The translations under genes and the position numbers were made by a program. A DNA stretch of 64,000 nucleotides, from contig NC_012806.1 in NCBI RefSeq assembly GCF_000026765.1, forward strand, positions 186,001 through 250,000, written 5' to 3'. The notes below the pieces were generated by a model. That model saw only the letters and a program-made list of their open reading frames with translations, had not been told where the DNA came from and did no database searches. This stretch comes from Mesomycoplasma conjunctivae (GTDB lineage: Bacteria > Bacillota_I > Bacilli_A > Mycoplasmatales > Metamycoplasmataceae). Shown here piece by piece: positions 9,442 through 19,833 of this stretch (the first letter of the stretch is position 1; each line of letters begins with the position of its first letter).

Positions 9442-9567
9442 GTGAAAAAAACAAAATTGATAATAAATTTATCTTTGAGTTTTGCAGCAATTGCTGGTAT
9501 TTCTACATTAGCATTTGTTGCATCAAATAAAACAAATGTTAACACTAAAATTGATAAATACATTTAA
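9442..9567 (+). pseudogene. Secreted-protein gene reduced to signal peptide plus last five codons (copy A)
   Basis: GTG start behind AAGGAGA gives a 41-aa product. The first 36 codons are the same as the signal-peptide region of the genes at 17750 and 24510 (KKTKLIINLSLSFAAIAGIS and on to NTK). They join directly to IDKYI and the stop, which are the last residues of the long versions. An in-frame internal deletion of about 800 bp therefore removed the whole mature protein while leaving the reading frame, promoter region and spacing to the next gene. It could still make a secreted-like micropeptide. Confidence 0.75.
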
Positions 9568-9569
9568 TT

Positions 9570-10565
9570 ATGACCATCTCAAAAATTGAAAAATTTATTA
9601 ACCTCAAAATACCTAGCGATATTCCAAATATCCCATTATTGAGAGGTTTTTTATACATGCGCTTATTTTATTATTTAGTATTTAAACTAAATAATGATCC
9701 AAATAAGAAAAAATATTATTATTTGCCTATTTTTCTTTATTTTATTAGCACACCATTCTTGTATATTGTGTTTACTTATATTCTCTCGATTACTAATCAA
9801 ATTGATTTTTTCAAAAATATTAAACATGATATTTTTCAGAATGATGTTTTCCGATATTTCTTAGAAATTATATTTTATTTTTCTACCTTTTGAATTTTTT
9901 CATATTTGACTACTACATTAGGTCAAAAAGTTTTTGATAAGCTTTTAAGGAAAATTATAATTAAAGCTAAAGGAAGTATTGACCCGACAAACCATTTTTC
10001 TTTTTTGGATAGTCTATACCTTGATAAATATAGTGATTACCGATGAGTTGAGAAAAAACTTACGGTCGATTATCAAGGTAATTCAGAAACTGAAAAGGCA
10101 AAAAAAACAACATTCAGAAGAAGATTATCAGTACGAGGTTGAAAATCTCCTTATATGTATATTGAAGACAATAATATTTCTTATATTTATGCATTCATAT
10201 ATTATGATTCTTATTTACCGCACGGTAGACCTCCAACTATCCCATTATTTTTCTATTATAATTTTATGTTAAGAATTTTCATTTTTAATAGTAAAAATAA
10301 TATATATAATGAAATGAATAGAAAAAATAAATGATGATTTAAACTTACATATTTATCTTTAATTTCCTTAAATTTATTGATAGCTTACATATTTTATATT
10401 TTACTTATCAAACTTAACATTAATTCAATTTTTGAGAATAATTTGCCTTACATAAAATATTTTTTGAATATTCCTTATGTTATGTCATTATCAATTTATT
10501 ATTTAAATATTTTTTATCACTTGTCAGGTCATAAGTGATTTATTTGATGAACATTATATAAATAA
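9570..10565 (+). CDS. Paralogous multi-pass membrane protein, copy A
   Basis: 331 aa with TGA as Trp, intact. It begins MTISKIEKFINLKIPSDIP, then has two or three N-terminal hydrophobic segments, a hydrophilic central part of ~120 residues with a conserved WKSPYMYIEDNN-like stretch, the signature FFYYNFMLRIFIFNSKNNIYNE, and two C-terminal helices ending WTLYK. The ATG lies 2 bp after the stop of the small secreted-protein gene. Close paralogues are at 18679 and 25418, with a broken one at 26482. No known family is recognised. The pairing with a secreted protein suggests a linked role (export, anchoring or protection), which is inference. Confidence 0.75.
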
Positions 10566-10650
10566 AAATCCTTCTTTTTTCTTCTAGTTAAGATAATCAA
10601 AGTACATCAAAATGTCTACTCAATTTAATAACTATTCATTCTTAAAGTAA

Positions 10651-10686
10651 AATGCACCAAGCAATAAATCTTGGTGCATTTTAGCT
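10651..10686 (+). terminator. Terminator after membrane-protein copy A
   Basis: AATGCACCAAG pairs with CTTGGTGCATT, 8-nt loop, followed by TTAG. The T-run is short, so efficiency is uncertain. Confidence 0.55.
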
Positions 10687-10739
10687 GCTTTTTACTATAA
10701 AATAAGTACAAGAAAAACGAAAGGTATAATAATTATAAT

Positions 10740-12026
10740 ATGAATTATAACAATAGAACAAAAATAGATTTTTGTGTTCATAAAAAACAAAAATATTCAT
10801 GGGGTAATAAAACATTCTACAAAAACGAATTTGTTCATTACATTATCTAAGAACGTGACTGAGAAAACATTTTATCAAAGTCAAAAACAAGGTACAACAA
10901 AAATAATATTGGGCCATTACAATTAAGGTCTATTTTATTGCACTTAACACAGGATAAAACAATAGAGCAAGCGAGCAATTTTGTTGGTATTCAATCTAGG
11001 TCAATTAAAAAAAGATTTAAAGATATTGAACTTGAATTTAAATATGGGTATAGTAAATATCAAAAATCATGTCCGTTTTGTTTTTCAAAACTTAAAGGCA
11101 AACTAATTCGCGTAATAAGTGTTGATAAATTCATTGAATTATTAGATAATAGGCACTTGTTTAAAATAACACCATACAAGGAAAAAATAAAACATCGTTG
11201 AAAAGAAATTAAAGAACTTTACTTGCAAAAGAATTCTTATTACATAAAAAATAGACACTATTTAGACCCAAATCAAAAAGCTGTCAAGGAATCAGTACAA
11301 AACATTTTAAACCAATATTCAACAGCAAATAATAGCAATAATAAATATAAACAAAAGAGGAAAATATCAGTGTCTTCATTTTACCGATTCATTAGTATTA
11401 TGGGGACAAAACAAATTCCAATTGATATTTTACCTTACAAGTCAATTGGAAAAGGAAAGAACTTAAAAGTTGTAAAACATGATACTAAAAAGAAATCCAT
11501 TGGAAAAATAATTACGTTGCGTCCTGAGTCAATAAACAAACGATTGAATGACAACGACTATGAAATGGACACTGTTGTTGGCAAAACAACTGACAAGTAT
11601 GTAATTTTAACATTGATAAATAGAAAAACCAGAATGTTTTACTTCACATTCACCAAAAGAAATGCAACATCAGTAAAGGAAAATTTATACAAAATTATCA
11701 TTGAAAATAACTTAAAAATTGACACACTAACAATAGATAATGGTAGTGAAAATTACAAAATAGATGAATTGAAAGAAATTGCTCAAATCTATCATTGTCA
11801 TCCATATTCTTCATATGAAAAAGGAAGTATTGAGAATTGTCACAAGCTTCTTCGAAGGTTTATTCCAAAAGGTAAATCAATAGATAAATACTTAGAATAT
11901 GACACAAAAAACATATTCAATTTAATCAATTCTTATGCCCGAAAACTTGGTGGCGATTCATCAATAACTTCTGCATTCATAATACATAATCAATCACAAA
12001 AAATAAATCTACTATTGAAAAGATAA
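10740..12026 (+). pseudogene. IS30-family (IS1630-like) transposase with nonsense codon
   Basis: 428 codons from ATG at 10740 to TAA, open except for one TAA at codon 37 (10848-10850), in a region that reads HYII-stop-ERDW where IS30 proteins have an S/E-E-R motif. The DDE triad is intact: EMDTVVG, TIDNGSE and SYEKGSIENCHKLLRRFIPKG. This is the cut-and-paste enzyme of IS30 elements. A shorter product could start at 10938 but would lack the N-terminal DNA-binding part. I could not define the inverted repeats at the element ends. Confidence 0.82.
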
Positions 12027-12059
12027 CTTAAAAGTTCATTGATTTTTTTCTTTATTTAT

Positions 12060-12218
12060 TACCAAATTAATAGAAAAATATTAAGGCAATTATTGGCTTA
12101 ATTCTATTTTTCTATTTTTTTAAATTGATTTTTGGCTCTTATTTAAAATCAAATCTTAAATTTGTTATCATTTTAACAGCACTTACAAAAGTGAAGCATT
12201 TTACTTTAAGAATTTATA
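12060..12218. repeat. 159-bp upstream repeat, copy 1
   Basis: About 159 bp, near-identical to 16311-16469. It contains an inverted repeat, AATAGAAAAATA against TATTTTTCTATT, with a second inner stem (TTAAGGCAAT/ATTGGCTTAA type). Each copy lies 90-110 bp upstream of a lipoprotein start codon. Confidence 0.8.
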
Positions 12219-12246
12219 TTTTAAGTGATTTTTTTTACTTTGTGCT

Positions 12247-12286
<40 letters not shown>

Positions 12287-12309
12287 GTTTACATTTATAA
12301 AGGAGAATG

Positions 12310-13473
12310 ATGAAAAAATCACTTAAAAAATTATTTATTTTTGGCTCATTGTCGCCAGTATCATTATTGCCACTTATTGCTCTTTCTTGTGCGAAATTAG
12401 AGAAAAAGCAAGATGATAAATCTAATGCCACAAATAATCAAAAAAAGCAAGATGATAAATCTAATGCCACAAATAATCAAAATCCAACGCCAGGGCAACA
12501 AATTAAAGCTAAAACTACATTTGAGGTTAAGTTAAACACTAATGAAAATATAGAATTTAAAGCTAGATTCAAAAATTTTGTTAATCAATTAAACCAAGCA
12601 TCACAATCAAATGATGATTTTGTAAATGTATCTGTAAATTTTTTAGGCCAAAGTTTGTCTAAAAAATTTACAAAAGATGAATTCATGCAAAATATATTTA
12701 ATAAAGTAGAAAAATTCGACTTTACAAATCTTAAACCAGATATTGGAACTGAAGAAATATTTGTGCAATTTGAAACCCAGTCTGATGCTAAAGAATTTGA
12801 AACACTACTACAAAAAGAATTTAATAATTTTTATGTAACTGAAAAATGATTTACAAATGAACTTAAAAATGCGATCGATAAAGTAATAAAAACTAAACTT
12901 ATTAAAAATGGTAAAATATCACTTGATGATGCTAAAAAAAATAATAAAGAAACAGAATATCAAGCAGCAGAAAAAATGATTTTAGATTTTTTAAAATCAC
13001 AAAATGTAACTCTTGAAAAGGATATTAGAATTACTAAAATTAATCAAGATATTAGGCCCGCTTGGTCATTAAATATTGAACTAACCAACACTAAAAACAA
13101 TATTAAAACCAAAAATGTTAAATTAGACTTTAAAAAACCAAAATCAGATTGAAATGATAATAAAATCAATGAAGAAAATAGAGTTAGAACAATCGGTGCA
13201 AAACTAGCTAATCAACTTTCTGAATTATTTGACAATAGCTTCATTGAAAATTTAGGTAAAACAATTTATTTAATGGTATTAATTGACGATAAAAATGTAA
13301 TTTCTAAGGTTTTATCGGAAAAAATTTCCAAATTTATTGTTAACAGTCTTAAAAAAGTTGGAACATTTGCATTTTTAGAAATTAAATTCATTGACAGGCA
13401 AGCTAATAAATTAGTTAATAAAATTATTACTCCATTAGTAACTAAAATCGAAAATGCTGCAAAAAATAAGTAA
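12310..13473 (+). CDS. Putative surface lipoprotein
   Basis: 387 aa from the second of two adjacent ATGs (12307 and 12310). The second leaves 4 nt after AGGAG and is preferred. Signal peptide with lipobox IALSC, modified Cys about residue 27, then a low-complexity linker with two copies of the 13-residue unit KKQDDKSNATNNQ, and a mainly helical mature part with no family I recognise. Trp are TGA (12847, 13150). Likely an exposed antigen. Upstream are a 159-bp repeat and an AT tract, so on/off expression is plausible. Confidence 0.8.
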
Positions 13474-13517
13474 TTATTGAATTGAATACTAATAAAAAAA
13501 GTAAACAAAATAAATTC

Positions 13518-13565
13518 GGACAAAAAAGCCAACACCTTAGTGTTAACTTTTTTTGTCATGGTTTA
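13518..13565. mobile_element. Solitary IS3-type element end
   Basis: 48 bp nearly identical to the right terminus of the element at 5140-6145 (GCCAACACCTTAGTGTTAAC core, then TTTTTTTGTCATGGTTTA). No transposase remains. It is a scar left by deletion or recombination 45 bp after the lipoprotein stop. Confidence 0.7.
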
Positions 13566-13679
13566 TAAAAATCCTTATATTTTTGCCCCAACTGGGAAAC
13601 ATAGGAAAAGCAAAAAACATTAAAATGTTAAAGTAAAAAAAGCTAAGTGCACATGTTGCACTTGAACTTACTATTTAGG

Positions 13680-13722
13680 GCAACTTTCATTGTTTTACAA
13701 TTTAAAGTTGCTTTTATTTTTT
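13680..13722 (+). terminator. Hairpin with T-rich tail between convergent genes
   Basis: GCAACTTT pairs with AAAGTTGC around an inner ATTGT/ACAAT stem and is followed by TTTTATTTTTT on the plus strand. It lies between the lipoprotein (plus) and the three-gene minus-strand operon. Confidence 0.6.
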
Positions 13723-13748
13723 CAAGTATAAATTTAACAATTATTTAT

Positions 13749-14198
13749 TTAAGCTTTCTTAATTAATATTAATGTTCTAATAATACAAGACAACGAGAAT
13801 ACAATTAATAGACAATTAGCAAAATATAGAATTATTGATATAGTAATGTGATTCTTATTATCAATAACATTTAAAACAAGTGAAATGAAAACGGCTATAA
13901 ACATCATAACTGCTAATAATAAACAAGATACGATAACCAAAATTTTGTATTTAAAGATATGTATATAAACAGATGAATCAAGTGAAAAATAAAGAACAAA
14001 AGATAATAGCAATGCTATAAATATAAAGGTTAGAGACAAATTTGTTATAGATAAAAATACAAATGATTCAATACTGAATATGCGAAATAGCTGATTAAAT
14101 CTATCTAATATTGGATAAATCGTAAGAATAAACAAACAAAGAATAATTGAAATAAGCGCGTATAGTTGAGAAAAGATTATTTTATTGTTTCGATTCAT
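13749..14198 (-). CDS. Small four-helix membrane protein, third gene of NTase operon
   Basis: 149 aa with four strong hydrophobic segments at about residues 10-28, 45-70, 85-108 and 120-145, short loops and no recognisable motif. Its ATG overlaps the end of the nucleotidyltransferase-like gene by 17 bp, so the two are translationally coupled. No Trp. A four-helix membrane partner next to a nucleotidyltransferase is reminiscent of effector or immunity subunits in some defence systems, but that is only an analogy. Confidence 0.65.
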   Translation of the reverse strand: MNRNNKIIFSQLYALISIILCLFILTIYPILDRFNQLFRIFSIESFVFLSITNLSLTFIFIALLLSFVLYFSLDSSVYIHIFKYKILVIVSCLLLAVMMFIAVFISLVLNVIDNKNHITISIILYFANCLLIVFSLSCIIRTLILIKKA

Positions 14199-15543
14199 AA
14201 ACTAGCTCCATTTTTTGATTCAATTCATATAATAAAATTTTTCTAACATCGAGCATATTGTTGTCTGCGCCATTTAATTCATTCAAAAAGGAATTAACTA
14301 TTGGATTTTGTACATCTATATTTTTGTAGTACTTATTTAAAAAAACATTCTTTTCATACTCATTAGCAAAAGTTCATTTTAGAGATGAAAAATTGTTTTT
14401 GTTTAATTTAGGTTCATTAATAAATTTATCATATAAAGAATGTTTATTTTCAATGATCTTATTAATTCCATCACCAATATTTTTTACAAAAATATTTTTA
14501 TCTATTAACTTAACAAAATTTCTAATGAATAAATACACTTCTGAAAAATTAATGTTTTTTGAATTGTTTAACTTGACGAATTCCAAAAATTTTTCAGTGT
14601 TTTGTGGCTTTGAGAAATCAAAAATATTTTTATTCAAATAAAATTGTAAGAAATAATTAGACAAATACAAATACGAAAACGCTTCTGTAATTTTTTTATA
14701 GTTTCAATAATTATTTTTGCTTAACAAAAATGCTAAATCAATATAAGAATTCTTAATTTTGACTTCGTAATCTAATTTGGATATTTTATCGTCATTATTT
14801 ACTAAATATAATTGAAGTATTTGGTGCATTTTCATAGCGATCATGAAATTTATATTTGGAATCTTAATATTCTTTTTTGCAGTAATAAAGCTTTTAGGAA
14901 TGTATTTTGAGTATAAAACTTCAATTTTTATATTGTTGTACTGATATTTGCTAGCAGCAAAATCTTTGAATTTTTCTTCAAGATTTTCAAGCGACTTAGC
15001 ATCAATGTATTTTGTCTCATTTGAAGCAGAAGCGAAGTCTAGATCATTATTTTTTCTTCAAAAGTCATTATAAGCAAAATTTATTGAACCACTACCATGG
15101 AGAACTAAACCTTTAGAATCAAAAAAGGAAATTAAATTTGTATTTAATTTATCACTTGTGCTATTTTTTGCACTAATCATTTTGAAAATATCATAGTGAA
15201 AATTAATGATAAGATAAATCTTAAATCATTTTAGTGCTCTAAAAATATTGAATTCAAAATATTTGTTAATCATGATAATAGACATGGTTTTGATAAAACC
15301 ATAAAAGCATGCTCAAAACAAAAGAATAAATATTATAGGTATCACAAAATAACCGCTACTTTTGTTGGAATCTTGTGGAAAAGAGTGACCATAAAAAGAG
15401 GGATCAATAATAGCTACTAGTCCAAAAAAAGCCATTATCGGTAAAAAGATAAAAGATATAAACAAGAGAATATATTGAGAATAAAGTTTTTCCTTAATTA
15501 ATTTAAACTGATGAATTAAATGAATTTTGTCTTCTAGTATCAT
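14182..15543 (-). CDS. Membrane-anchored AbiEii-like nucleotidyltransferase
   Basis: 453 aa with TGA as Trp. Two hydrophobic helices lie at about residues 24-48 and 65-90. Near residues 147-170 is LHGSGSINFAYNDF followed by a charged turn and NDLDFAS, which fits the nucleotidyltransferase pattern hG[GS]x(9-13)Dh[DE]h. Downstream, IPNINFMIAMKMHQIL and KNSYIDLAFLL resemble the K...A and KDxxDL helices of AbiEii toxins of type IV toxin-antitoxin and abortive-infection systems. The membrane anchor is not usual for that family. No AbiEi-like antitoxin is visible. The catalytic role is inferred from the motif. Confidence 0.6.
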
Positions 15544-16271
15544 GATGATGAGCCCCAGTAATCTTCTCTTAAATAATCATTATAAAGTGTATGTGCTTTT
15601 TGATATATACCATGTATAGTATTGAACGATCCTTCTACTTTATTTCTTGCAATTAGAACAGAGAAATAGTCTCATCAATTATAATTTATGTTATTAAGAA
15701 TATCTTTAGCAAAGATAAGTCTATTTTGTAACTCTTCAATATTTTTATTTTTAGAAACTTCCATAATTCCCTTAAAAATATGAATAATAAAATCAGATGA
15801 ATAATTTAAAAATTTTTCACTTCTTTTCAATAAACCAAGTGCTGTAAAAATAGTTTTGCCAGCAAAAATACCGGTATCAATAGGTTTAATACCTGTTTTT
15901 CCGCTTTCATAAAGGGCATCAAAGAAATCACCAACAGCCGCAGACGCGTCTCACAAAGGATTTAATTTATATAAGAATGAATGCAAGTCGCTTAAAATAT
16001 TTTTGGCAGTTTTATGAAAATCTAAATATGTCTGTATAGCTCAAAAAAGTCGATGATTTATAGTATTTCAATCGTCGTTTGTAACAAAATCATTTACTGT
16101 TTTATTTTTGCTTGAAAAAGGCATCAAAGTTGAATTATTATATTCTGTTTTAATTTCTGTAATTTCCTTATCAAAAATACTTTTCAAATTATTTAGAGTA
16201 TTTTTTAATACTTCAATAGAAAAGTTTTTATTATTTTGTTCTATTTGTGGTTGCGAATTTACAATAATCAT
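15534..16271 (-). CDS. Unknown protein, first gene of NTase operon
   Basis: 245 aa with several TGA Trp codons, ending WGSSSWY. RBS AAGGAGTC lies just before the ATG at 16269-16271. Mostly amphipathic helices; a moderately hydrophobic, Gly/Ala-rich stretch near the middle (DTGIFAGKTIFTALGLL) may be a membrane-associated or membrane-inserting helix. No family recognised. The stop codon overlaps the start of the nucleotidyltransferase-like gene by 10 bp. It could be the partner, antitoxin or effector of that protein; the sequence does not decide. Confidence 0.6.
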
Positions 16272-16310
16272 TTTTGACTCCTTATAATTAATAAGAAATT
16301 AATTATATTT

Positions 16311-16469
16311 TACCAAATTAATAGAAAAATATTAGGCATATTATTGGCTTAATTCTATTTTTCTATTTTTTTAAATTGATTTTTGACACTTATTCAAAAT
16401 AGAATCTTAAATTTGTTATCATTTTAACAGTACTTACAAATGTGAAGCATTTTACTTTAAGAATTTATA
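16311..16469. repeat. 159-bp upstream repeat, copy 2
   Basis: Same orientation and nearly same sequence as 12060-12218, with the AATAGAAAAATA/TATTTTTCTATT inverted repeat retained. It fills the divergent gap between the minus-strand operon and the next lipoprotein. The rest of that gap holds only a -10 box (TATAAT at 16549-16554). Confidence 0.8.
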
Positions 16470-16578
16470 ACCGGATACATTTTTTATTTATCTAATTTGA
16501 TTTCGATTGAATTGGTAAAAATTCATTATTTAATTAATTAAATAATTTTATAATATAAAAATCATGTAAATAGGTAAT

Positions 16579-17604
16579 ATGAAAGTAAATAAATTTTTAT
16601 CAGTAGCAAGTATATTTAGTGTTAGTTCATTTTCAATATCTTGTGCTAAAACAAACAATGATATTAAGGATCCTGAGAAATCCAAACAACCCGATAGAGA
16701 TACTAACACTAACCCTTCTAAAGGCTCTAGTGGCCAGAAAGATGGGGAGGATAAATCAGATTCGCATAAAAGTGAGTTAAGGAATCAAAAAGATATTTTG
16801 CTTCAAAGAATAAATCTTATTGAAAAGCACTATAAATCAATTAGTCTTGAAAAAGCAAACGATATTCTTGAATGAAAAAAACAAATTAATAGTGCTAATA
16901 ATAAAAATAATCTCGAAGTTTTACACAAAAAACTAATTGATATTTTCTTAGTTCCTTTAACAAAACAAGATTATCTTGATGTGTTAAATTATATTAAAGC
17001 CAATTTTGAAATTCAAGTAACAAAAATTGATGAAATCAATTCAGAAAATGTGGAAAAGGTAAAAGCATTAAATGATAATCGAGCAATAGTAAATGCTTAT
17101 AATAAAGCTAAAAACTCATTGATAAACCTTATCAAACCTTTATTTGATGAAAAAGTTAAGAAAGGAGTTGAATTACCTGCATCCCCCGAATCACACAAAG
17201 CTTTAAGAATTTTAGAGAGACAAATTTTCGATGACAAAAAATATGCATTAAATAAATGAGTGAAAATATTTAAAGAATCACAAAATGTCTTTAGATTTAT
17301 TGACAAAGAAGAATACAACAAGATTATTGAAATTAATAATGAGATTAAAAATTTAGACGAAAATCAAATCAATGCACATATTCGAAATATCAAAAAAACC
17401 TTTATCAAAAATTTCGAAAAATATGTTGAATACAACAAAAAATTAGAAGTTATCATCGAAAAATTTAAAGAATTATTGGCAAAAATTGCTGCATATATTG
17501 AAAAAAGTAATGATGCTGAGCTTAAAAAACAATTGAAAAGTTTGTTGCAAAAATGGATTCATCAGACTCGATTCAAGATAAACAAAAAGTTGTTGATGAA
17601 TTAA
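16579..17604 (+). CDS. Putative lipoprotein with altered C-terminus
   Basis: 341 aa. Signal peptide with lipobox SISC, Cys22, then a hydrophilic Lys/Asp/Ser-rich linker and a long, mainly coiled, Lys/Glu-rich mature domain. Two TGA Trp. Near 17547 the frame ends in KWIHQTRFKINKKLLMN, while the next frame continues MDSSDSIQDKQKVVDELNDF to TAA at 17643, so a one-base shift in the A-run there has probably replaced the native C-terminus. The same shift is in the partial copy at 23925-24404. Function unknown; probably surface-exposed. Confidence 0.72.
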
Positions 17605-19000
17605 ATGATTTTTTAGAAAAATACACTCGTTTCAAACAAAAATAATGACTTTATTCGAGACAGCATTCAAAGAAATGATGTCTTAAAAAACTTGCTAAAA
17701 ATAAATTTTTCATTTATAATTAAATTAATCAAAATTAAGGAGGAAAATTGTGAAAAAAACAAAATTGATAATAAATTTATCTTTGAGTTTTGCAGCAATT
17801 GCTGGTATTTCTACATTAGCATTTGTTGCATCAAATAAAACAAATGTTAACACTAAAACAAATACAAAATATCAATCAGAATTTAAATCAATATTACAAC
17901 AAGAGTCACAAAAAATTTTAAAATCTCTTAAATAAGATTCAGTTCAATCATTTTCATCAAATCAAAGTGATGAATTCAAACCTGCAATTAAAGACCTTAA
18001 TAAATTTGAAAAAAGCTACAATCAATTTATCAATAAGTTGTTTGAAAATCCAGATTTAGATCCAAAACAACTAGCCAAACAAACATTAGAGTCACAAGGA
18101 ATATCACAAAGTTTAATTAATAAAATATTCAATTCTAATCCAGGTGATATTTCTGCCACAAAGTCTTCTAGTTCAAAATCCTTTTCTATAAAAGAGTTTT
18201 CATCTTTTGAAGAAAATAAAAATTTAACATTTGATGAATTAGCAAATAAATTATGAAGGCAACATGTGCTCAATGCCTCATTTGCCGCTATTAATTTTGG
18301 ATTAGCCATTGCACATGCAGCCTCTTTTAATTTTTTTAGCGCAGTTGCTAGTGGAACAGCTGGAGGGTTATTGACTACACTTTCAGTTAAGTATAAGGAA
18401 ATGTATAATGAATTGGTAAATAGTAATAATTGAAATAATCTAAAAACTTATTCAATTGGTACTATTCAAACTATATCTAATATTTGATCAGATACCACTT
18501 TAATTCTTAGTGTTGCTAAAGTAACTAAAAAAATAAATAATCTAATTAAAGAAATAAAACCAATAAAAACATTATTGAAAGGTGTAAGTTGGCTATCTTC
18601 GCCTATTCCAGGTATTATAGATTTTATTGACACGATTCAAAATATATTATCTATCTTTATTGATGAATACATTTAATTATGACCATCTCAAAAATTGAAA
18701 AATTTATTAACCTCAAAATACCTAGTGATATTCCTAATATCCCATTATTGAGAGGTTTTTTATACATGCGCTTATTTTACTATTTAGTAATTAAACTAAA
18801 TAATGATCCAAATAAGAAAAAATATTATTATTTGCCTATTTTTCTTTATTTTATTAGCACACCATTCTTGTATATTGTGTTTACTTATATTCTTTCGATT
18901 ACTAATCAAATTGATTTTTTAAAAAATATTAAACATGATATTTTCCAGAATGATGTTTTCCGATATTTCTTAGAAATTATATTTTATTTTTCTACCTTTT
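17160..19000. repeat. Large direct repeat, left copy (B) flanking type III R-M locus
   Basis: From the lipoprotein C-terminus through the secreted-protein gene and into the membrane-protein gene this region matches 23926-25600. It is near-identical from about 17215 to 18290 with a constant offset of 6,760 bp, then gradually diverges. The two copies are in direct orientation and bracket mod-res. Confidence 0.85.
17750..18676 (+). pseudogene. Secreted-protein gene with nonsense codon (copy B)
   Basis: 308 codons in one frame from GTG (AAGGAGG site) to TAA, interrupted only by TAA at codon 62 (17933-17935), where the sister copy at 24510 has CAA. The N-terminal ~28 residues form an uncleaved or type I signal segment. 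The C-terminal third is hydrophobic with a Gly/Ala-rich stretch (ASGTAGGLLTTLS). A product of 61 aa would be made. The following membrane-protein gene starts 2 bp after the true stop. Confidence 0.75.
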
Positions 19001-19686
19001 GATTTTTTTCATACTTGACTACTACATTAGGTCAAAAAGTTTTTGATAAGCTTTTAAGGAAAATTATAATTAAAGCTAAAGGAAGTGTTGACTCGACAAA
19101 CCATTTTTCTTTTTTGGATAGTCTATACCTTGATAAATATAGCGATTACCGATGAGTTGAGAAAAAATTTATGGTCGATTATCAAGATAATTCAGAAACT
19201 GAAAAAGCAAAAAAAACAGCATTCAGAAGAAGATTATGATTAGAAGGTTGAAAATCTCCTGATATGTATATTGAAGACAATAATATTTTATATGTTTACG
19301 CAATCACATATTACAATTCTCGTTTTAGGTACGCTAAAAGACTAAATTTCCCATCATTTTTCTATTATAATTTTATGTTAAGAATTTTCATTTTTAATAG
19401 TAAAAATAATATATATAATGAAATGAATAGAAAAAATAAATGACGATTTAAACTTACATATTTATCTTTAATTTCCTTGAATGTATTGATAGCTTGCATA
19501 TTTTATATTTTCTTTATCAAACAGTACACTATTTCAATTTTTGGTAATAATTTGCCTAATTACTTATATTACATAAATTATTTTTTGAATACTCCTTATC
19601 TTGTGTCATGATCACTTCATCATTTAAATCTTTTTTATTACTTCTCCTCTCTTAAGTGATTTACTTCATGAACATTATATAAATAA
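18679..19686 (+). CDS. Paralogous multi-pass membrane protein, copy B
   Basis: 335 aa with TGA as Trp, intact. Nearly identical to copy A (9570) over the first ~110 residues, diverging in the last third (longer loop before the final helices). Same signature FFYYNFMLRIFIFNSKNNIYNE and same C-terminal WTLYK. The sequence after the stop (AATCAAAGTACATCAAAATG) is also shared with copy A, so the duplicated unit extends to about 19753. Confidence 0.75.
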
Positions 19687-19833
19687 AAATCCTTCTTTTT
19701 TCTTTCAGTTAACATAATCAAAGTACATCAAAATGTCTACTCAATTTAATAACAAGCTAAAAGTAATTTAATAAAAATATTTTTTATTCTTATCAAGTAT
19801 AATTATTAAAAATAATAAATGTATGGAGGATTT

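Noticed and set aside
10740-10934. Programmed frameshift or readthrough in the IS30 transposase
   Set aside because: A simple TAA nonsense codon in an otherwise continuous frame; no slippery sequence is seen, and IS30 proteins are not normally frameshifted.
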